A stretch of 64,000 nt of DNA from Bimastos eiseni. Taxonomy: Eukaryota; Annelida; Clitellata; Crassiclitellata; Lumbricidae. Below, piece by piece: positions 46,421-58,900 of this stretch (within the stretch, counting starts at the first letter, position 1; the number at the start of each line of letters is the position of its first letter). Both the position numbers and the translations under genes were made by a program. Below the pieces are notes generated by a model. That model did no database searches. It was not told where the DNA came from and was given only the letters and a program-made list of their open reading frames with translations. The stretch is taken from positions 3,650,056-3,714,055 of the forward strand of contig OY365817.1 in NCBI GenBank assembly GCA_959347315.1, given 5' to 3'.

Positions 46421-46902
46421 TTTCGATTAATTAGCTATGTTGAGAAGAGTATAACTTTAAAACGGCTTTCATTCACCCGTAAATCTTTCATCCTTAGAGC
46501 TGCTTCTCATAGTAAATACGAAAGCGTTCCTCAGCTGCGAAGTAGATGACGGCGCTTCGAAACATATTCGAAATCTCGTCAGTGTCATGGGTTAATCGTA
46601 TAGATATGGTGAGAATCAATGAGAGAGAGAGGATGAGAGAGGCAAAGAGAAACAGAGACTGGCACTATTGTCATTCAAGAACGAAACTTCAAATCGCCTT
46701 GAGAAGAATATTTTAAAGAAATCATACGATGTAATCAGACGAACTTTGCATTGGTTTCTATGCAAACCAAGTGTTTTCAGTCCTACCCAAAAGTTGCTCC
46801 CTAATAGTCAATAGTCGAAGCGTCATTTGGTAATAATAAAAGGCATCACTCCGGCGTTTAGAAAATTACATGCAAAGCATCTTGGGAAGGCGATTGTGGT
46901 AT

Positions 46903-49900
46903 TTATGTGGCATTCACCTCTTCAGTCGAAATGTAATTCTTGCCTTCCACAACATTCTCGTTTTCGTTTTTGTCCGAATATCCCCAGCAGTGGAACCTCA
47001 TAAGAAAACGTTCATCCACCTTTGCCTCCAGGTCTTTGTCTCCTGTGTTATAAGCAAACGTAATGTAATTGCAATTATTTGGCTTCTCTTGTTCAACCGT
47101 TTCCTAGTAACTACAGGTACTTCTTGGAGATGTATCCGAAAAATATCTCAAAATTATGTTACTCGATCATTTCCGATAGAAGATATGCAATAATAATAAT
47201 AAAATAGATTGACTTTTAGCTGATTCTGTATATTGATAAAAAAATGGATATTGGTTCGCACAGGACATCAGTAGTAGGAAAGTGAGCTACCTGGGACAAT
47301 TGACCAATATTATGGTCTATTCACCCACCTAATAGGTGAAAAAACGTATTATTAACCTATAATTAGGTTACAAAATCACCAAAAATCACAACAACCCACA
47401 TCATGGTTCTAATACCAACCAAACAGGCCACCAGAAAAATGAGCCACAATTCATGCCTCTGGTCATGATATGATACTAATGGTTAAGCATGGGATAAGGG
47501 GAGGTGTTAGCACCATTTCGCACCGTTATGGACAGGCAAACAATAAGTATATGGGAGAAGCGTTTGACGATAACAAGCCTTCAACATTAATAACCTATTT
47601 AGACGCGAACAACCTGTACGGATGGGCAATGTGTAAGAATCTACCAACTCGTGGGTTCCAGTGGATGGGTAACGATGAGCTAAACTATTGGAGATCTTCA
47701 CCATGTTTATTAGAAGTCGATTTGGAATATCCTAGAGAATTGCACGATCCTCACAACGACTATCCTCTTGCTCCAGAGAGTGTTAAAGCCAAAGAATCAA
47801 ATGTGTCAAAACTTATTCCAAACCTGTGTAATAAAGTAAAGTATATGGTCCATTACGAAAATTTAAAGCAGTATGAAAGTTTGGGTTTGAAGATAATGAA
47901 AATTACTCGCGGAATTAAATTTGAAAAAAGTGCTTGGCTGAAAATAAATATAGATCTAAATACTAATCTGAGGACCAGAGCCACCAACGATTTCGGAAAA
48001 GACTTTTTCAAACTAATGAACAATAGTGTGTTTGGCAAGACGTCTGAGAATATTGAGAATCGTGTAGACATAAAATTGGTGTGTAATGAGAACGTAGATA
48101 TTAAGCTAGCAGCGAGAACAAGCTACGACATTCGAACTATTTTTGATGAAAACCTAATCACCATTCACATGAAACGGACGAAGCTATGTTACAACAAGCC
48201 TATATATCTTGGTATGTGTATTTCAAACTTGAGTAAAACTATAATGTACGATTTTCATTTTAATTACATCAAGAAAAAGTTCGAAGAAAGAGCAAAGTTA
48301 CTTTTTACAGATACGGATTCTTTAGCCTATAAAATTAAGACCGAAAACTTCTACGCTGATATAGCACCCGACATTAGAAGTAGGTTCGACACTAGCGACT
48401 ATCCTAAAGATCATCCCTCTGGTATAGAAACTGGCATCAACAAAAAGGTCATTGGCATGTTCAAAGATGAAACAACTGGTAAACAGATCGAAGAGTTTGT
48501 AGGTTTGAGGTCGAAACTGTATTCGTACAAGATGGCCGGAGTAGACCACAAGAAATGTAACGGTGTCAGGAAGAATGTCGTTAAGAAATCAATCACTCAC
48601 GAAGATTACAAAGACTGTTTGTTCACCAAGACAGAACAATCGAAAAAGATGAATGTCATTCGATCGCATCTTCACGATGTCTACAGCGAGGAAATAAATA
48701 AGGTAGCCCTCTCAGCGGAAGTGATAAACGAGCGGTTCAGCAATATGGAATCCACACGTTGGCATATGGACATTATTCCCTAATATAAAAAGAGTGTTAA
48801 ACAAATCGATGTCGAAGGCGTAACGCTATCTAATGTTGCTTTGTCAAACGTTGATCTAATCGAAGCGGCGAGGAAACTAAATATAAATATTTTCAAAGGG
48901 GTTTTTCTAAGAGACGAGTTGCCGAAGAGGACGAGAGCGAACGAATGTGGCATCCTTAATCTCGATGATTCTGACGGTAAAGGAACGCATTGGACGTGTT
49001 GGATCAAGCGCGCCAATGATAAAATTTATTTAGACAACTACGGAATGCCTCCTGATACTGAATTGATAAACTATCTACAAAGACCGCTATTCTACAACAG
49101 CGAACGAATACAACCTAACGGTGAAGTGTATTGCGGTCATTTATGTTTGTATGTATTGAAGAAGACGATCAACGATGGATGTAAATTTTAAGAAGTCGTA
49201 AACGAATTGTATTAAATAATATATATATAAAATATGCATGTTGATAAATTTGGACGAACTGATACTGGATCAACTCAAAGAATAGTTTCTGGAGGTGTTA
49301 CTCTATCTCAAGCGAGTAATACATTTCTAAAAAGAGATGGAACGAAGTCAATGGAGGGTGATTTGGTAATGAGCGGCAACTCGATAAAAGGTTTATCGAC
49401 TGACATTCATCCACCAGTCTTAGCCGACCAGGCTGCGAGCTTTGGACAAGTCGAAGCCTTAGTCAACCAAGCGATAACGAATAATTCTGCCAGCGATTAC
49501 CTGAGCGTATTCGTGACAGCGGTTCCAACCATGACTTCTGATACAACGATAATAAACGGTTTAACTTACGAAGCTAGTGCTAGCAGTTTTCGCAGTGTGC
49601 TTGGCCATGAATTCAGCCCGTGGAGGGCTTTTCAAAACGCCTCTCACTACCCCGACATGTGGGTCTCCGAAACAACAGCAAATGTTTGGATACATAGGAA
49701 GTACCCCATTCCTCTATCAATGTCGGGATTTTACATCATCGCTGGGCGTTCTGAAAACGAAGAAATTACTAGTTGGATAATCCAAGCTAGTAACGATGGA
49801 ATAGTATTTACAGGTATTCTAACCTCTTTAACGGGGGATACCCTCCATTTTATGTTTTTGATGGATTTAACATTTCCCCTTTCGTCTAATTACGCGTATT

Positions 49901-52900
49901 GGAGATTTCATAATATATCCGCGGGTCCTGGTGCTGAAAAAGCTTCCGTCTGCATGCTACAGTGGAAACCAACGCTGGCCGATCTCACACGAGGAAGAAA
50001 ATGTTACGTCGGTTACGCGCCGAGGTTAACTTCGGACACTAGTAATTATGGTTTTAAAGCGAACGCCAGTGCTTCATCTCCGCATAACAAAGCCTGTCAT
50101 GCATTCAAAGATGAAGGAGAATGGGTGTCTGAGGGTGGCTTAGGACAGTGAATATATATCGAGTGCCCGACCGCAGTAAGAATCTGGAAGATCGGTTTGA
50201 GGGGGAGAAAGAAAACAACGAAAGGATTTTTCCGCCTGGAGAATAATCGCATACAATTATGAAGGACAAGAGGTTATTATTTACACGTCGCTTAATAACA
50301 CTTATTTAGGAAATACTTACCAAGAATTCTTAATCGATTCAGTTGGAAAATATCAGACCTATAAGACAACTTGCCTCCAGGCTGAATAGGGAAAGCCAGG
50401 ATTAAGCGTGATTCAGTTATTCGTGCATGATGATTATGATTTTAAATTAGCAACATCATTGAAAATTTAAACCACAAGATCAACAACTTCGTTATCTCCA
50501 AATACCACGATATACGACGTGCTGTAACCCGGTCCCGTTTCTATCCTCGTTTTTGTAAAAGGAAATGTCTTGTCCGTTTCCAGCTTGTCGTGAATGGGTA
50601 TGTCCCACGACCCCTCGAATACGCTCATGTAATATTCCGTCTCATTCGGCGCCTCTACCGTAATCAGGTAGAAATAGCCTACTGTACCGTACAGATATTG
50701 CTTCGTTTTAACTGTGTAAACTACGTCTTCTTCCAAAGTTTTGAAATCTATAAATATACGAGTTCCCATTTTTTATTAGTCTGGATAAAACTGCATGTCA
50801 ACATCTTAATCTCGTATCTATTTCTCCATACCTTACTGTTGGAACGACGTGTCGTATTCGCGCCATACTCGCCTTATACAACGACGGGTAGACGACTGTT
50901 TCGTTCGTGTCGGTATCTAAAATCTCTACGCGTATGGGATTATTACGAATCGTTTTTAGATGCTCGTACTCGGGTGACACATCCTTTCTCTCCTTCACCG
51001 GCGCCTTCAGTTCTGATTCCGATAAAATACCTTCTCAACTAGAAATCTTAACATTTCTGGTTTGTTCATATAACTCGGCATTTTTCCATTTTCCTTTAAT
51101 AGCGATATCAGTTGTGGGAGTTTCATTTTTTTATAAAAGAAAATATTTTCTTTAATATACAACGCTCTTCTTCCGACCGTCTGATTGGAAGTTTAGCAAT
51201 TTATCTGAAATTACAACTGCATAAGCATCCGTTCCAACCGGCATCGCAGCATTGAAAGTAGCCTTGATCTCGATATCTACGACAGATGACTTTAACCGCT
51301 TTGATTGTTTACTTACTTCGAAAACGAAGAGCGGATATAAGTCTTTGTAATCAGCTGGCGTAATTTGCTCTGAGTCACGAGCTGATCCATTCCATAGAAT
51401 TTCTCGCTAAAGGTCGCGGCGTCTCTATAAGCTCTCGAAAATTGCTGATTCGGGAATGATAGGTTGTAATCGACTGCTGGGTATCTTTCTTGGTTCATCA
51501 TCACATACATGTTTTTAATATCGCAATGATCGAAAATTGATGGATTAGCTAGTTGATCGGCGCTTGAAATCCAACGATAACATACCTCGGTTTTTCTGGC
51601 GAATGCTTTACGCTGAGTCGCCAACTGAATGTGGTAGATTGAGTAACTGCTACGGTATCGCAAAGATGAGCTCGGTAGGCTACTGGTGACGTTGCCTTTG
51701 ATTCGATGGTTTTGTACAGCTGCATTCTTTCCATGTCGGACGGAATCACATGCGGCATAAACCATGAAATTTTACTGATGTTGACTTTACCAGCCACTGC
51801 TGGAAGATTTGCCCTAAAAATAGTATCGTCATCGGCTTTGCGAACGAGAGTTAAAGTATGCTTCAAGCCGTAGACTACCTTATCGTAATCCTCACAGAAT
51901 CCAGAAATGTGCTTTAGAGGTACTACGAAACTAAATGTGCCCTTTGCATTTGGTTTCTGAATGAGATGCGCCTGCCTTATCGCGAATCCAGAGTTGTCGG
52001 CTCTAACAGCAGTCGCGGCTGTATCTTTAGTTCATAATTGGTAAAGTCCTTGCGCCAGAGCGAAGTCGTTTGGATATTTCAGCAACCCTAGCATAGTTGT
52101 GGATTGTCCCGGATGAAACACGCTTTCAATCTCTTGATTCGATAGGGAATACGAAATTTGACTGAAGAGATGCATGAGTCCGTTGTTGGTTAAAGCTACA
52201 TCATCGGCATCGGCGTGAAAGGCTCCATCCGCTTTAGTCAGTCTACCTTCAAATAGCAGGTATGACTCAGCTGGATGGTTGAAAAGATCTTGAAGTTCGA
52301 TGTTCACGCGAATTTCCCCTAGGGTTGTTAAGATTCGCCCCCGCCACTGGTTCGTACTCGTACAATTCGTATCTCTCGACCGCCTCATCTATTATAGTAT
52401 TTTCAGTAAATCTTAGAATATCTGAGTGCATTTTTTTAAATATAGCAATAAAATATTTTAAGCCAACTTCATTCCAGATCCACACACCAGATCTCGGATC
52501 GACACGGCGCCACCGTTACCGGATAGTAAGTTATTTATATTTGTATTTCCATGGGGAGATATTAAACCCTTTAACGCCTCCTCGCTACTTCGACTAAGTG
52601 TTGTATTTCCGTTGGGGTATATTAAGCCCTTTAACGCGTCCTTGCTCTGTTGGCTCAGTACGGCTGATTGCGGCGGTGCACTAAACATCTTCGCCGCTGC
52701 TTTATCCACCAATCGCTTTCCAGCATTTACAGCAACGGTCTTACCAACACCTATGGCCTGTTTTCCAATCTCCGTTGCAGCGTCTTTCCCAGCACTTAAT
52801 GCGGTTGTTGCTACCTGTCTCGCCGCATTCGAGGATAATATTCTTTTGAAAAATCCTGATATCGGATCAAATATTCCAGAGCCTCTTACGACGTATCCTT

Positions 52901-55900
52901 TAGTAAATCTTCTCTTAGTTATGACAATCATTTTATAATTGTATCATTAAATTTTTATACTCTAACGCATCTATCGCATTTTGTCGAAGTAACTCATCGC
53001 AGGTACCGACTATCTCGTTTCTTAATCCCGTATTTCCCGCTATGAAGCTAGCGAATCGAAAAGTTAGCATATACACTAGCGCATTAGGTTCTTGTGGGAG
53101 AACTACGGCCCCTTCGCCCGTTGAGAACCTCCCTTGTCGCGTCGAGATCTTTCGTTCGAGCAATGGCTTAATGATTTTTAAATATTTTGCACCTCTCGAC
53201 GATTTGGGTTTATTAGGATTTTTCGGTAGATACAAGGCACCCGTCGATTCAAGAAATTCCCAGTACTCATCCAGATCGTTTTGACTGTATATCGACTCCT
53301 TTGGTTCCTTCATCGTCATCAATTCCCACAGCCCGGAGTTCCCTTGTAGGTGACATTATATCATCACCTCCGATCGTGATTGGGCTGTGCCCGATGTGAA
53401 GTCGACCATTTTTAGAGCATATTCCGAAGGTCGTATTCGTCAACTTCTTGTTTGTAGCGTATTCTTTTAAATATTTTATTGCTATATCATCTAATTCCAA
53501 AAGTCTAATATCTGAAACGGGATCGTCCTCGAACACTTCTATCGATGGATATTGTGGGAATTGAATCGCTTTCAACGATGTCGATATCGATGCTGGTAAT
53601 GCTCGAAGCGCGGCAGTTGTCGCCATAGAGTTCTCTTTTATAGTACCTAATTCTTTGGATATTCCAGACTGCGAGTCGATTATCGGTTTGTCCGCCTTTA
53701 TCAATTCTCGCTGAAGTCCAATGTCCCCTACTTTCTCGGATAACGAGTCTTGTCTAATATTTTGCTTCGTCTTGAGAAAGTTCTCAACGATAAAATCACG
53801 TTTGGTTGGGTCTTTGATTTTTAGAAACGACATTTTTAACTTGGGAACATAATATTTAAACATAAAACGTAATTCATAATAAAACGTAAAACGTAAATTT
53901 ATGTTCACTTTGTATTCAATTCTTTTTGCCTAGGGAACGATTGTTTTGTCGCTTCATCTATGATGGCATTGCTTTTACTTCTAACCTTTTCCTTCATCTG
54001 ATTAAATTTCTCGAATTCGCTTAGAATAACAGAATATTCCGAGTCTGAGATGTTGTCATCTAAGGTTTTGAAACAAGGTCGCTGATTGAATTGAGTTTCC
54101 CGTCGGCTATAGTTATGATCTTTGCATGTTTTTCTTGCCGCAGCGATAATATTTGGCGGATTCGGGTAGATATCAAACATAATGCTCCAACGCCCGCGGA
54201 TACTGAATCACGATTGTCGCGGCTGGTGCGGCTACGACGGTACTTAGAAAAGTTACGCCTAATGCGGCGAGTCCTAAAGATGTAAGGGTTAACAGACCTC
54301 CCAACGCTTCGACTACTTTAACACTCTTTTGATATATTTTACAAATTATTTCTCTCTTTTCACGTTCTCGTAAGATTTCCTGTTGAATTTCAGATATTTT
54401 CTGAAGGCGATAAATGTCTGCGTTATTCAATTCCATTTTAAAATATCGAAGAATATTCTTAAAATGGAATTCAAGTTTTATTCGTTAATGCGGTAATCGA
54501 CTTAACATAACGAGTCTCCTTCGTTTATGGTGACAGTTCCAAGATCTCTAAAATTCCTTAAATCGAGTAAAATTTCTTCCGTGACTCCTGTAACGGTATC
54601 GCTTAGCAGGCGACAACCCGCTTCTATAAATTCCGGATGGAGCGAAACTTTACACGATCCTCTCGTCATTCGTACACCTAAACCTAACGGGAAAACAACC
54701 GTCTCATGTGAATGAATAGTTATTGTAGATTGAGCAAAAAACTCCCATCTTAAACCATCCATTTGTCTTTGCGGTCTATACTTGACATCCCACATACCTT
54801 CACACGCCTTCCACGTGACGGATCTCGGTTGTGTTCTCGTAGATTTTTCGATTTCGGGTTTCGTCCACCCCATTTTGTGAATTGGTCGTGACATTTTATA
54901 TACCATATTATTTTTTTTAAGTAACAATCCGAGAAGTAGAATGTTCTTGAACGGTGAATCTGGTCCAAAGATAAGCCCTTCACCATTTAGGAATCCAGAA
55001 CCCGTTTTCAGATACAGACCTTCTTCTACACCGTTTAATCCAGCACCTTGCCATGGCTTCAGGTAAAGACCCTCGCCTTGTTGCACTATCTTATAGTTTT
55101 TACCTCGACTATTGAGATATATAGTACCACCCGATCCGCTTAATTTATCAATAACCTTTGATCCAGTAGCAGCACCTATTCCTGTTAATGCACCCGTTGC
55201 TAAGCTCGGTAACACGCTCGATAGCAGAAATTTCCCCAGTTGCCAGAAACGGTAAAATGGCGCCGATATATCCACCTTTGACTTTGGCATTATGTATCAA
55301 TTGCGTTTTACTCATTTTGATAGTCGCACCCGTTCCACCCTCATACGCTTTGGTTAACTTATTGACCTGTCTTTGGGTAAGAGCTAACACGTGGTTTCCA
55401 TTTAAATCGTTGTGCTTTAATCCAATGCTAACGCCGGTTCCTGCCTGTAGCGATCTTTTGACTGTCTTTTCGTCCTTCTGAAATATTAACTCTAACATTC
55501 GTGCATCGACTCATTTTATTTAAGACTATAAAGATTTTAAGCCTCTCTTATATGAAACCGTATCGATAATTCCTCACCTCGCAGATTAATTAGCTGACCA
55601 TTTTGATCGGTGAGAGACGTTTCCATTATCGAAATCGTGGATAGAGTGATTGGAAGATATATAAAATTCATTGGCGTTTCGATAATCTTGTACCTTACAT
55701 TTGGGAAAAAGGAATAAATAATATTATCAATCGTTCCGTTGTTATAGGATGCTCCAATACTATCGCTCGTTACCCTCAGATTGCTAACACTCGTTATGTC
55801 CACTATATTCTCCGATTCCTGGTAACCCGCAGAATAACGCCGGGTGTCGAAACCGAGGGTTTTTCCGATTGAGTCCAACGCCCAAAAATCGACCATGTAA

Positions 55901-58900
55901 TTATCCGCTAGATGAACAACAGTCTTTAACGTATTGCTATTTGCTTCTATCTTAATATTGTATTCTTCGTTAACCATATCATAATGCTTGTTTTCTTTCT
56001 TTATTCTCTGAACGTATTCGTTAATATCTGTAATTTCATAGCAGCCTTTGGGAATGGTTATAGTAACCAACATACCTCCACCATTCGGCGGATACGAAAA
56101 GTTATTGATAGTCTCATCGATGTTTGGGAATGAAAAATATGTTTCCAGATTGACAAGAGCCATTTCGTACTTTTTATCGTTATCGAACTGAATCAACGGA
56201 TTGAATCGAGTCCTTATTCGCGAACTCTTATCACCTAATAATATGTAAAACGATGACTTTGGCTCTGTGTAACTAGCGATCCTTTCGGTGTAGTCTGCAA
56301 TGTTTTGTAAAAGCGATTCCATTTTCATAATATAAATGATTCTTTTATAATGGAATGTAGAATTCGTCAAAACCGCATCTATGCTTGCCGTTATTCTTGT
56401 TACTAGTCTGATCTATCACTACAGATCCATGAGGTTGCTCCCAGGCTGTTTCACATAGTTTCTTAAACTCACCATTTTGCATGTCTGTACTTACGTGATC
56501 GTGGTAAATGTGATTAATATTTTTCTGGTCTTGAGGAGACAAGCAGATAAAGTTTGCATTCTCTCTTATCGTCTGTCTAAGTAGTTTGAAATTTTGAGCG
56601 AGGTAGAAGCAGTCAACGTTACTATGCCTTCCTCTAATGTAGTAGGTCTCACATTTATTTTGCTTTTCTAACTGTAAATCCTCGAAAATCATCAGGTTCT
56701 CTTTTTCACGATTCAAATCTCTCGGATCTGGCACGTCTTCCGATGATTCAAAGAACTTACAGCAGATATCAGATTTTTTATCCAAGTGTTTAGCCATTGC
56801 CTCAACTACTAAGGCCGGCGGAACATTTAGTCTCATGGCCTCGTCTTGGCACCCGAATAGCCCGATGATGGATTCTTTCGGTAGTTTTTCTTCAAATGCT
56901 TGCTTGAGTATTTTATACTGTGGTTGAAAGAGAAATCTTCAGAATACTTGCAGATTGTCGTAGTCTAGCCATCCAGGTCTTAGGAGTAGGTTCAACAATA
57001 GAGTCGTCTTACCGCATCCAGACTTTCCTACGATTAACCCTCTTATACTTCTAGGTAAAAGAGGATTATTGAATCTCTTAGATAATAAGTCGTTCCACGA
57101 TAAATCTTTTACTTCCATTTTAAATATATCTAATTGTATTTAAAAAGGATGTATTGCGTAAAGTGTCAAAACTCGTACTGAAACTAAAAATATTCAAAAT
57201 GTTACAACGAAGAATGGAAGGCCAATGCTTAGAGGCACATGTGATATATGTGGAAAGACAACGACAAAATTCGTGAAGTCTTCTGAAGGTGGTGATTTAG
57301 TTGGATTTTTAAATTCGGTTACAGGCGGTATTAAGCTGTCGTGGGCTAAATATCCAGGTGAGATGCACTTGCCGGGATATTCGTTTACTGGTCCTGATAT
57401 TAGACTTGATTTGAGGTTGAATTCCGATGGAACTCCTAAAGATTGGTGGAAGTCAATAGAGTCGACAGCATCATGAGTTAGCTTACGGCCAGCACTCCCA
57501 TACAGCTTCTAGGAACGTCGCCGATAGAACGATGGCTAATGAGTTGAATAATATTCCTTATCCTAGTTTACGGGGGCGAATAGAAACAAGTCTTGTCAAA
57601 CCTATATTATCTACCAAAGCTAGTCTCGGGTTAGGTTTTAAAACAGCCCAAAATTACAATGGACTGATGAACTAGCTGAGGAGTTGCACAAACCCGTAGT
57701 AAGACGTTTTAGGAAGAGGAAGATGTACGTTGGTGGAATAGATGAAATATGGGCTGCTGATTTAGTCGATATGCAGAGTTTCGCTAAAGATAACGATGCC
57801 GTGAAATACTTACTAACCGTAATAGATGTGTTTTCCAAGCACGGTTGGATTGTACCATTAAATGATAAGAGTGGAAAATCTACGGCCAGCGGCTTCGTGA
57901 AAATATTCGAGAGCGGTAGAAGACCTGGTAAGGTTTGGGTGGATAAAGGTAAAGAATTTTATAATAAAAACGTTAAGACATTTGTCGAGTTGTATTCTAC
58001 GGAGAACGATGAAAAGTCGAGTGTTGTTGAGCGTTGGAATAGAACAATGCGTGAAGAAATGTTTAAGTATTTTACAGCTAATTCAATTAGACGATATATC
58101 GATGTGTTGGATGAAATGGTTAGTAATTATAATGAAACTAGGCATTCGTCCATTAAAATGACACCCTCTATAGCAAGTTTGAAAATGAATAAAAAGGTAG
58201 ATTGGATGAACTTAAACGGTGATAAGATCTCGGAACCTGTTATACCCAGGTTTTTGATCGGTGATAAAGTTAGAATAACGAAGAAGAAGAACATCTTTGA
58301 AGAAGGATATACCCTTAGATGGACTGAGGAAATGTTGACATTTGCACAAGTTCAGTATACGGATCCACCAACTTATAAGATCACTGATTATAATGGTGAG
58401 GAAATACAGGGCTCATTTTACGAACAAGAGCTACAGAAGACTACTCAATAAATATTTAGAATAGAAAAGATAACCAGAAAACAAGTCGCTGGTGAAATGG
58501 TTGGGTTATCCTGAGTCATTTAATTCCTGGGTTGATAATGAAGACTTGGTGGCCACGTGATGACTCATCATCAAAACTATTAAAAATTCCCGTGACTTTT
58601 GAACTATTGGCGGACGTTTTTGGTTTGTGCATGAATTGTGGCTCATTTTTTAATTTTCTGGTGGCCTATTTGGTTGGTATTAGAACCATGATGTGGGTTG
58701 TTGTGATTTTTGGTGATTTTGTAACCTAATTATAGGTTAATAATACGTTTTTTCACGTATTAGGTGGGTGAATAGACCATAATATTGGTCAATTGTCCCA
58801 GGTAGCTCACTTTCCTACTACTGACAACGAAACGTAACGCTTACTTCTTCTCTTTATCTTCCTTTTAATCATCACCATTTCTACTTCATCTCCACCGGAA

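Larger units (their letters stand above)
47270..58822 (+). mobile_element. Polinton/Maverick element 2, deletion derivative
   Basis: An 11.6-kb element in intron 14 of gene C. Its ends are AGTAGTAGGAAAG and the reverse complement. Flanking hexamers GACATC (left) and GACAAC (right) agree at five of six positions, a credible target-site duplication. Gene order is identical to element 1, but about 2.7 kb is missing: the left TIR is cut at ~47456 and joins directly to the PolB palm region. It therefore cannot supply a full polymerase. Several genes (pX-like, penton, the dUTPase-like protein, most of the integrase) remain open while MCP, PRO, ATPase and PLA2 are broken. Confidence 0.95.

Noticed and set aside
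16050..58822. A single Polinton insertion later copied by gene duplication
   Set aside because: The insertion points are offset in the homologous intron, the TIRs differ, and one flank segment lies on opposite sides of the two elements.
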